Positions 27,201-33,650 of a DNA stretch of 64,000 bases are shown here, piece by piece. The stretch lies in assembly GCA_019925795.1 (NCBI GenBank), contig CM034315.1, positions 7,130,001 through 7,194,000 on the forward strand, written 5' to 3'. The DNA comes from Dendrobium chrysotoxum. Taxonomy: Eukaryota > Streptophyta > Magnoliopsida > Asparagales > Orchidaceae. The translations under genes were made by a program, and so were the position numbers. The notes beneath the pieces were generated by a model. It was not told where the DNA came from and made no database searches. It was given only the letters and a program-made list of their open reading frames with translations. Position 1 is the first letter of the stretch, and each line of letters opens with the position of its first letter.

Positions 27201-30200
27201 AATTCTCTTTAGCTTTTGGAGCTAAGGAGAGAGTAATTTCCTATAACTTAGAGGTTGGAGGAAATGAGAGGAGACTTATAGCTTTTAAACTAAGGTTGGA
27301 AATCTTCTAAGGCTTTTGGAGCCCATAAAAGTGGGGGAAGACTTGTAGCTTTGAGGCTACAAATCAAGAGGTGGTCTCCTTGAATTTTTTTTGTATTCAA
27401 AGAGAGGGATTCATTTGGGTTAAGCAAATGGGATGAGTTGGGAGAAAGGTGGGTTATCAATTGATTTTGGCTCAATAGGTGAGGTAGGTTTGTAACTTTA
27501 GGGTTACAAATCATAGGGTTTATTATTGAATTTGGTGTTCAATGATGAAAGCTTGTTTGCTAAATGTGGATAAAGCAAACACAAGGAAATGACATGAAGA
27601 TTTGGACTACAAATCAAGAGTTCTTTGAACTTCTAGGTGTCCAAAGAAAGGAACTCATTCACCTAACTTGGGTTAGGAGAATGACGGAGAGATAAAATTT
27701 GGATTTCTATGCTTGAAGTGGAGTTATTTGTTGATTTTGGCTCAACAAATAAATGATTTGGGAGTAGGCTTGATTCACTTAGCATGGGTTAAGTGAATGT
27801 AGAAATTTCCTATAACTTTTGAGTTGTAGAAAGAGGGAAGGAATATGCAACTTATGGGTTGCAAATTAGAAGATAAATCATTGAAATTTGTCTTCAATGA
27901 GATGTGATTATTTACTTAATTTGTGTTAGGCAAATATAAGAAGATGACATGTAGGTTTGGATTACAAGTCACAATGAATTTCTTTGACCTTTTAGGTGTT
28001 CAATGAGAGGAGTTCATTCTTCCAACTTAGGTTGGAGGGATGAAAGAGAGATAAGGATCTTGATTCCAATGATTTACTAATGCTCTTCTAAACTCTCCAA
28101 AAGTAATTTGGAGACTTTTATATGAGTTTAGGAATGTCACCAAGTAAGGATGTTGGAGGATTTCCTATGGCTTTTAGGCTAAGGAAAGTTGGGAAATTTC
28201 CTACAATTTTGGCTTATAGAAAATGGAAAAGAAAATGCAACTTAGAGGTTGTAAATTGGAGGGGGTTCTTTGAATATTTTTGTGTTGAGAGAGAGATGAT
28301 CATTCACTCAATAGGCTAAGTAAATGGAAGATACTAGGATTTGGATCTATGTCTAAAAGATTATTCGTTGGTTTTGTGTTCTAATGAATAGGATAGGAGA
28401 ACTTAGAATTTGGTTCTTAGTTCACAAGCTAGTGGCACGGTGCATGCAGGATTTTAGGGAAATCTAAGACATCATGCACGGGAAAGATTGATGATAGCAC
28501 CTAAGGTATGCTAAGATTCATTTAGGAGCTAGTTTGATGAAATTGGACTTGAATTGGTTTCATTTGATTTGATTTGGACTCGATTGAGCCTAATTGGACT
28601 ACATTTGTGTCCGACTTGAGTCAATTCGGGTTCGATGTGGCTCAATTGGGTGGATCGGTTCAATCAGTCCCGATCGTTGCCGATTCGACTCGATCCAAGT
28701 CTGGTCGACACGAAAATTGTGTCAACACGTAGTGTGGATCATCAATAATAATCTTCATAAACCAACTCAATATAAGGATAATATTTTTTTGAATGGTGAA
28801 GATGGCACAAATGTGTGAACTTTTGAAATTGATATAGTTTTTGAACATTTGGATTCTGCAAAATTTGCATGTAATATGATACATCATCATAAGATGATTT
28901 TAGATTGAAATAGATAGGATAATCACATAAATTACCACCATATAACTTATATTGAATGATGCCCAAATTCTTTATATAAGACATTCAGTTATTAGACGAA
29001 TGTTAACTGTTATGAAATGCATCGACATTTGTATTCTTAATGATGATTTATATCTATAACATTGTCGATGATTATAGTTGTGATATAATTCCTTAACAAC
29101 CTCATCTGGTATTTTCATGAAATATTTCAACAATTCATCTTAAATCATTCTCTTATTGATATCACTTATAATAAATGGTGCCAAAGGCTTATAATTATGC
29201 GAATCATATAATTCATCTTGATATTACTGTATCCTTAATACTATTACGCGCTTATATGATTATGAGGTTCACAAAACATGTCTATAAATTCATAGCAACT
29301 ATTTCAACGTGAATAAGAAGTTGGAACTCCATAGGCGTATTTTATGTCTATGATGCGTCTTCCGGGCATAATCCATGCATCTTACACAAATCCTTGGCTT
29401 TATTGATGTCATGATAATAGATGGGAAAATTGCTCCAGGCTAAAGTTTAAATACAATTACCATTAAGGAAGTTCGACTTTAATAGTAATTGATGTTGAAG
29501 AAAAATGTTTTGATACTAATTGATGTAGAATAGAGAATTAAATTGATGCCAATATGATGATAGGTTATTGATTTCTTCCCTTTTTTGTGGGAATTTGTCT
29601 TTGGAATCAAATTGCACCTTGAAGAGTGCGGGTTATTGCAATAGCAGGGGATGGGGACGGATACTTTAGCATGAGATTCAATATCCTGTGAGGCTATCTA
29701 GAGGAATGAGATACTAGGAAGAGAGATAAAGCTAGCAAGTTACGGAAGAGAAGAGAGATGAGAGACGAGAGAGTAAAGGGGGAGATTCTGTCCAAATTAT
29801 ATAGTTATACACAAACCGTTAAATTCTCATCTATAGAAATATGGTTAAAAGACATACTTATTTGTATTTAAATCTTATCCTAATTTAGATTACTCCTAAT
29901 AATCTTATTTTTTTAATTTAAAAACAATGATAATCCAAATAACTAAATGAAATAAAATTATAAGAAACCTTTAAAAAAATTCAAAAATATAAAAAATAAT
30001 AGATTTATTTTCTTGCAGTGCATCATTGAGTTATAGCAACCTGGATAATATTGGGTAAATCGGCCTGCATACGTTTTTTACCTATTCATTAAGGAAGTCT
30101 CATGAAAATTATTAATAAAAAAATAATTAGAAAGGGTTTGTAATTGTATCTTTTAGATTTTGGTGAAGCAAATACTTTCTTAAGCTCTGTATATGGCTTG

Positions 30201-31149
30201 TTAAATTTCTCTTTCTCATCCAACCGGAACATTATTTATAGAGAAATCAGGGAGGCAAATTCTCAGTGAGCTAAACTTGTGATGTCAGGGGAAAATATCA
30301 ACAACCATTAGACTTTCATTCCACGAAGGAAATTGTAAGATTAAATTGCTGAGGTTTGCTTGACAATGGTCAGCATATTTCTTGCAGTTATCATTACTAA
30401 AGGAAGGCAGCTGTTTGTCTGCTTCCAATTTTGACACCCTTTTTATTGATATATGAAAATGCTCGTTTATTCGAAGATGAATTGCTCACATTTTTTTTTA
30501 TTCACATGAACATGTTGGTAAGATGAACTGATTAACAATATATTGAAATAACTAGTCATTGCTAAGTAACTCCACGAACTCCTGAAAAGTTTGCTGTTGG
30601 GCAAATGATTATTTGGATTGCTGAAAAAAAAAATGCACTAGTAAAATTTATAATCACTCATAACAAAAATATAAACTCTATGTGAACTATTAAAGTTTCT
30701 GAAAATTCAATCTGGACTACAGGTGCTACTTGTAATTGTCTTCTACCCGAAAGCCTCCGTTTGCCATCAGTTAAAGAGCTACCCGAGTACCATGTTTTAT
30801 CAGGTTAGCTAGCCATGCTCTTTCACTTTCTCTTATCCATTTGTTTCTATTCTGTTGATTCATCTAGCCAACCCCACATAGTGGGATAAAGGCTTGGAGT
30901 TGTTGTTGTTATATCATTTTACATATTACAATATTGACATGGGTTTATATTTATGAATTCATTTCTTCTCCTTAACTCCAACAAAAATCCATACAATTTC
31001 TTCTTAATATCTTACTTCCTTATCTAGAAGATGGTTCAGAATCTGTTGCCTTCATCGGCTCGCATGAACCAATGGACAGTGATGATACAGACATAGATAA
31101 GCATCTTCTTTCACACTCGCTAAGCGGTGAAGTGACTGTTGTGAAGTAA
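7336..31149 (+). CDS. deSI-like PPPDE-domain cysteine peptidase (four exons)
   Basis: Exons are 7336-7480, 11303-11590, 30723-30803 and 31028-31149. All junctions are GT-AG and the phases join to one 636-nt frame of 211 residues. The PPPDE fold spans about residues 19-145. The expected catalytic pair is present: His44 in IFHSGIEVHG and Cys118 in KNCNHF. Known family members are deSUMOylating/deubiquitylating isopeptidases; plant members of this At4g17486-like type are largely uncharacterised, so the substrate is unknown. Residues 146-211 form a tail with an acidic run (DSDDTDID). Gly2 after Met could allow N-myristoylation (inference). The upstream frame is open from 7126, but the family length and the MGAAFSS start favour 7336. 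Intron 1 (3.8 kb) and intron 2 (19.1 kb) are loaded with transposons, yet the frame is intact. Confidence 0.92.
7531..7556. repeat. (ATT)n microsatellite
   Basis: An uninterrupted run of TTA/ATT triplets just inside intron 1 of the deSI-like gene. Confidence 0.9.
7557..8433. other. Intron 1, left part; no other feature seen
   Basis: Ordinary AT-rich intron sequence between the first exon and the inserted gypsy element. I see no additional gene or repeat. Confidence 0.6.
9014..9364 (+). CDS. N-terminal gag-like coiled-coil ORF of the gypsy element
   Basis: A 116-codon frame within the gypsy interior. Residues about 15-60 (EGEIDQMKSEISDLQTQVSD and following) have the heptad look of a coiled coil, as in many plant gypsy gag N-termini. 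The frame ends at a stop before the gag core, which continues after a divergent stretch. It probably has no function now. Confidence 0.5.
   Translation: MSLIKIRGPMAGRMMEVLEGEIDQMKSEISDLQTQVSDLKSKISVVHEKINLKFFIIKEMLKKLLEGQTKTSSSEGREAANNYESGENPKPIRQREDQEVEILEGVEKISSPRAYS
9661..10375 (+). pseudogene. Decayed gag (Retrotrans_gag domain plus zinc-knuckle remnant)
   Basis: Read in the frame of 9874-10113, the translation shows the Retrotrans_gag pattern: HEWVYKVERYF, then AGMCLKGKALAW, EFKDLLECF, VEYCEQFEHLAS, and the end FMKGLKPEIRA. In-frame stops interrupt it (for example in FD*EDAHEW, WN*W and after AMELA). Near 10313-10370 is a zinc-knuckle-like C-X2-C-X5-H-X4-C with a stop inside. No pol domain follows. 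The product would have been the capsid of the virus-like particle. Confidence 0.75.
10956..11302. other. Intron 1, right part; no other feature seen
   Basis: AT-rich intron sequence from the TSD to the acceptor CATGACAG before exon 2 at 11303. No further feature is seen. Confidence 0.6.
11591..12366. other. Intron 2, first part; no feature recognised
   Basis: AT-rich intron sequence after the GTAGAAAG donor. I see no gene and no clear repeat. Confidence 0.5.
12367..12521 (+). mobile_element. 5'-truncated LINE tail with 16-bp TSD
   Basis: Only the last ~120 bp of a LINE are present (12383-12505), ending in a TTG-rich tail. The 16-bp duplication ATTAGAAATAAGTAAT is perfect on both sides (12367-12382 and 12506-12521). 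The body matches the 3' end of the LINE in the GDSL intron (shared ACACAATGGAGAAAAAGGAT and CCCCACGTAGTGGGA). Extreme 5' truncation, a simple-repeat tail and a long TSD are hallmarks of target-primed reverse transcription. It codes for nothing complete. Confidence 0.9.
12530..13510 (+). repeat. Unclassified interspersed repeat, copy 1
   Basis: Collinear with 58890-60010. Shared landmarks in the same order include GACACTAC, TTGCCCTCATTT, CGAGGATTTTATG, AGTCAGAGGAGGTAGT, TTTGTCTAAGGGGACAAA and a GGTTGAGATT block near the end. No ORF is conserved between copies. It may be an LTR or the interior of a non-coding LTR element, but I could not find paired ends. It starts immediately after the truncated LINE. 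Confidence 0.6.
13511..15875. other. Intron 2 sequence, unclassified
   Basis: No gene is recognised. At about 14040-14250 there is a degenerate repeat of TTGCATGTTTC / ATGCACTTGCAT phrases, which opens a meaningless Cys/Phe-rich frame. The rest is AT-rich and featureless to me. Confidence 0.4.
15876..16020. repeat. (GA)n-rich microsatellite
   Basis: A long purine tract of GAGAGA with interruptions; the purest part is 15971-16001. The minus-strand Ser/Leu-rich frames over it are artefacts of the repeat. Confidence 0.9.
16390..17165 (-). pseudogene. Ty3/gypsy reverse transcriptase-RNase H fragment
   Basis: On the minus strand, 17166-16888 gives the end of the gypsy RT with the connection to RNase H: KFLRFVMSAYAQKIDL, ILDWPTPKS, NFHGLDTFNRRIIKNFSSV, then the FFWTLEAE segment. 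After a small break, 16875-16645 gives RNase H: FEVTYNASGIEIDGV, LNGARQHHSTNDREFYTI, LKHWKHYLFL-type. Further left (about 16640-16490) are HAKWMEYL, KHKPG and SADTLSR, the usual post-RNase H segment. The fragment is cut off at 17166 and has frameshifts and stops. No LTRs could be assigned to it. Confidence 0.8.
17168..17290. repeat. GGGTTCGGGTCCGACCCG-type dispersed repeat
   Basis: A GC-rich patch of GCGGGTTGGG / CGGGTCCGACCCG / AACCCGCTA phrases forming partial inverted repeats, next to AT-rich DNA. Such patches are common in plant genomes, and I cannot assign the class. Confidence 0.4.
17291..18072. other. Unclassified intron 2 sequence
   Basis: No intact gene. From about 17640 to 18060 the minus strand has codon-like, coiled-coil-looking fragments with several stops, perhaps continuing the relic at 18073-18486. 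Confidence 0.35.
18073..18486 (-). pseudogene. Minus-strand TE-like ORF remnant, family unknown
   Basis: A 137-codon open frame with a Ser/Thr/Pro-rich start and a denser middle (KVRRIIYKFLKEYCPVEF). The composition looks like protein-coding relic rather than random AT-rich sequence, and it continues in broken form to the left. I do not recognise a domain. An origin in a retrotransposon gag-like ORF is a guess. Confidence 0.3.
18487..19830 (+). repeat. Possible LTR-like block
   Basis: From about 19040 to 19480 the phrase ACTCGCC / GGACTCGCT recurs. It is followed by TATAAATAAATGG (about 19610) and a block that looks like the promoter and polyadenylation part of an LTR (CATACATTGAGGATC). A (CTCTTC)n patch lies at about 18590-18620. 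No partner LTR or TSD was found, so this is tentative. Confidence 0.3.
19831..21208. other. Unclassified intron 2 sequence
   Basis: No gene or complete repeat is recognised. It contains a (CT)n microsatellite at 20166-20196. Confidence 0.45.
20166..20196. repeat. (CT)n microsatellite
   Basis: A pure TC/CT dinucleotide run of about 30 bp. Confidence 0.9.
21209..21286. repeat. (ATC/ATT)n microsatellite
   Basis: A trinucleotide run of ATC grading into ATT and back to ATC. The poly-isoleucine frame over it is an artefact. Confidence 0.9.
21620..23150 (-). repeat. GC-rich unclassified TE-like block with minus-strand promoter
   Basis: On the minus strand there is a TATATATA box (complement of about 22963-22972), then a T-rich leader, then Pro-rich GC-rich sequence (22882-22559) and a 99-codon frame (21995-21696) starting MVDPEIDHGF. 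I recognise no protein family. The layout (promoter, leader, short ORFs, GC-rich body) resembles an LTR or the 5' part of a non-autonomous retroelement. It could also be a captured gene fragment. The block contains a 23-G homopolymer. Confidence 0.35.
22303..22325. repeat. Homopolymer of 23 G
   Basis: An uninterrupted poly-G run followed by GGGGTTGGGG-like sequence. It can form G-quadruplex, and its assembled length is unreliable. Confidence 0.95.
24880..25115. repeat. Outlying short hairpins in the LTR element interior
   Basis: Examples are ATCTTA-gagc-TAAGAT near 24885 and the perfect CTTGGC-ttttag-GCCAAG at 25097-25114. Loop size and loop sequence match those of the main array at 26838-28440. 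Confidence 0.6.
26215..26788. mobile_element. TIR element with GC-rich internal repeats
   Basis: The ends are inverted: CAGTAACCTTCCGCTTAAG on the left and, read on the minus strand, CAGTAACCTCCCGGTGAGG on the right. Both arms continue with repeated AAGTACGCA/GGTACGCA phrases. The middle (about 26350-26700) is a GC-rich tandem of GGGCGTGAGGT / GCGGACG / GGGGC phrases and has no credible protein. The flanks show no clear target duplication, so the superfamily is open. It is nested inside the LTR element. Confidence 0.55.
26838..28440. repeat. Modular array of short stem-loops
   Basis: A succession of small inverted repeats with short spacers. Clear examples (stem/loop/stem): 26892-26914 (8 bp, one T.G), 27145-27164 (6), 27343-27362 (7), 27412-27430 (6), 27489-27510 (8), 27525-27543 (6), 27655-27684 (12 of 13), 27724-27752 (11), 27773-27798 (9), 27846-27863 (6), 27878-27900 (8), 28013-28044 (14 with two T.G). 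Most loops are 4-8 nt and often TTTGG-, TTTAGG- or TTAG-like. Three module types (A, B, C) recur in the order A-B-C about six times between 27343 and 28320. No ORF is conserved through the array. Function unknown. Confidence 0.8.
28441..29506. other. Interior of the LTR element, no coding seen
   Basis: From 28550 to 28720 there is a patch of TCAATT / GACTCGATT phrases; the remainder is AT-rich. No gag, RT or integrase motif is visible on either strand. Confidence 0.5.
30023..30722. other. Intron 2, last part
   Basis: AT-rich intron sequence running to the acceptor GACTACAG before exon 3 at 30723. No other element is seen. Confidence 0.6.
30857..30918 (+). mobile_element. Short LINE 3' tail in intron 3
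   Basis: About 60 bp matching the terminal part of the LINE family (GATTCAT, CCCCACATAGTGGGATAAAG, then TTGTTGTTGTT). It lies in the 224-bp third intron of the deSI-like gene. No clear TSD was found. Confidence 0.7.
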
Positions 31150-32330
31150 ATTCATAGTTGAAGAATTCATCTTAAGGCCTCCTCTCTTCCCAGTAATAAT
31201 GCCTCCTAACTTGCTATCTACATGGTCTTGTGGCATTTTTCTTTTTCGAGCTTTCGAAGTCCGGTCTAATGAATGATCTGTAACTCATTATTAGGGTTTA
31301 CCTCAGTTTATTGGTATCATTTGCATTTGCAAACTACTATTGTGGCAATGTTTTTCTTGATGCTGACCTCAGCATGGAGTTCTCTGTAAATTAGTTTGTT
31401 TGTTTGCTTGCTTGCCTTCTCTGTGCTAGAGTGGATCGGTGTCTTGAGAGTTTTAACCTCAGACATTTTAGAAAGAAAGCTGCTTGTTTGTCTTCTTCTT
31501 AAAACAAATAAATAATAAATCTGATTCTTTCATATTATTCACATCAACAAAATTGTCCTAGTGTTTCCATGCTGTTCTTTTCGAGATGAACAAATTGATT
31601 CTGATAAGAGTTTGATTTTTCTTCTTGAGAAACAGTAAATCTACCTGCTTTTTTTTACTGTTCAAGCAACTGCTGTGAAGTATGTCTTCTGCTGTTGGAG
31701 TATTTCACATATGAGACCAATCTTTTTAACAGCAGCACCAATGATCGGAACAAATATCAGCATTTCTTCTTTTGTTTGAGCAAATTTTTGTGCGTTACTG
31801 TAAGGGTAATTTCCCCTTTTTCTTCTAGAGAAGTCATGCCCCATGCAATCACTTGTTTTCTTTTCATCTTAAGCCAACAGACACTCCTTCGACATTGTCA
31901 GCACCTTTCTTTTCCTCCCAATTCAGCCAGCGGTTTCTCGGATACATTCAATACTTTTCATGTTTCCCACACATGCTCTCTCTAATTGGAGATGAACATT
32001 AATTTGCCACAAAGGAACTCAAATAGATTTGAATAATTCCTTTGCAAGGGTATTTGTAATTAGCTTTCACTGCTTTGTATAGTGTTTTTTCTTGAAAAAT
32101 AGTCCCTTTATAGGGCAAAATTTTTATGTCCCTCAATATTCTATGTGTAATTTAATGAATGCAATGGACATGTTAGAGTCATTATGTTCCTCTTGAGAAT
32201 TTGGATACAATTGAGACATTTTTTTTTTGTGAGTTATAATTGTGCTTTGGGTTATAGCTATTTGTAGATAATGCTCAACACTCTTTTTCATTAGATGATT
32301 TTTTTTTAATATTTCATTTCAGATATTTTC
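31150..32330 (+). other. 3' UTR and downstream region of the deSI-like gene
   Basis: Follows the stop codon TAA at 31147-31149. AATAAATAATAAA-type sequence near 31505-31520 could serve as a polyadenylation signal, but the actual site cannot be fixed from sequence. No other gene is recognised. Confidence 0.4.
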
Positions 32331-33650
32331 TTTATGTTATAATAGGATCAAATATGTATAGGGGTATAAACGAGATGAGTCGAGTCGAGCTGGTGTCACC
32401 CCAAACTTGAGCTTGAGCTTAGTTAATTAATCGAGTTTGAGCCTTATCTATGAGAGTCCTACGAAAAATGGGACAAATTTTTAAAACCGTCTCTGTTATA
32501 ATCAAGATGAGGCGCTATGGCACGTGAAAAAAAAAATAATTTTAGGCATAGTTGCGAGGGGTGCCAGTGATTGGTCGTTGAGCTGGAGCCAGTCGTGGGC
32601 ACCCAACGACTGGTTCAAATAAATAAATAAATAAAAAGAGCACCGAATGGAGTATATAACGGCGGCGATTGATTTTAATAGGATAAAAAATGAAATGGAT
32701 TATGAATAATCTCTCTTCAACTATGCTTCAACTTGTAGTTAATTCATTTGTTTTTGTTCTATTTATTAAAACCTTTAAATTTTGATGAATTAGCTGACAA
32801 ATTATTGGCGAGTTAGTTTAGATTATGCAAATAAAAAGTTGTGATTTTTTGGTGATTGTAATCGTTGAGAATCCTATGAAAAATATGAATAATTTCTATC
32901 ATACAATGTTATTTCTATATTGCTTATATCACACTTTTATTTTATACTGATATAGTACCCAAATTAAATCTTTAATCATATATCAGTTATATGAATGAAT
33001 AATTACTTTTTAAATATAATTAATAAATATATTATAATATTATATACATCCTCAATGATTTTTTTTTTAAAAATTACCACATCACTAATTAATTTATTCA
33101 GAATTTATTTATAATAAAAATAAATGTATAATTAATAGAAAATTTTTATACAATAATGATATATCATTAACTCCATAATAAATGATTTACTACATCCTTT
33201 CATATATTTTTTTAAATATAACAAAATATATACATACTTAACAAAATTTTTCACAAAAATATTAATAAGAACTTTACTTTAAACATTTTAGAATAAAATG
33301 AAATATATAAATAATATATTATTTTTGTCAATTTTATTTTAGAGATATAATTATTTTATAAAATTAAATTGCTTATGAATATTTATGTTTTTTATTAGAA
33401 AATTTTAATTTCTTAAGGTTATATTGACGATAGAAAATTATTAATTCGAAGAGCATGTAGAAGAGAATTTGTTTATTATTATTATTATTATTTTGGCTTA
33501 AAATGGATTTGATTAGTTTTGTTGTCTCATCCATAGAGAAATTAGAATCCAGTGAAATAAAACTATTTTAATTATCAAAGTTTTAATTTTGTAAAATATT
33601 GTATATGTTTATTCTATAATTCATAACAGAAATATTTAAATGATTTGTCC
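32331..33650. other. AT-rich intergenic DNA
   Basis: Contains a GAGCTTGAGC / GAGTCGAGTC repeat patch (about 32360-32460) like those near 6630 and 44330. The rest is very AT-rich with an (ATT)n run at about 33475-33492. No gene. Confidence 0.5.

Larger units (their letters stand above)
23192..30022 (-). mobile_element. Large non-coding LTR retrotransposon (LARD-like), minus strand
   Basis: Two diverged LTRs in the same orientation: 29520-30022 (5' LTR of the minus-strand element) and 23192-23713 (3' LTR). They share ATAGAATAGA, GGATACTTTAGCA, AAAGCTAGC and AGAGATGAGAGA in order. A primer site just inside the right LTR (complement of 29507-29519) reads ATTAGTATCAAAAC on the minus strand, a decayed version of the initiator-Met type ATTGGTATCAGAGC; this sets the orientation. 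A minus-strand TATAAATAGG lies in the left LTR (complement of about 23533-23542). No convincing TSD was found. The 5.8-kb interior has no gag-pol coding, and it holds a TIR element and the hairpin array. Confidence 0.7.
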
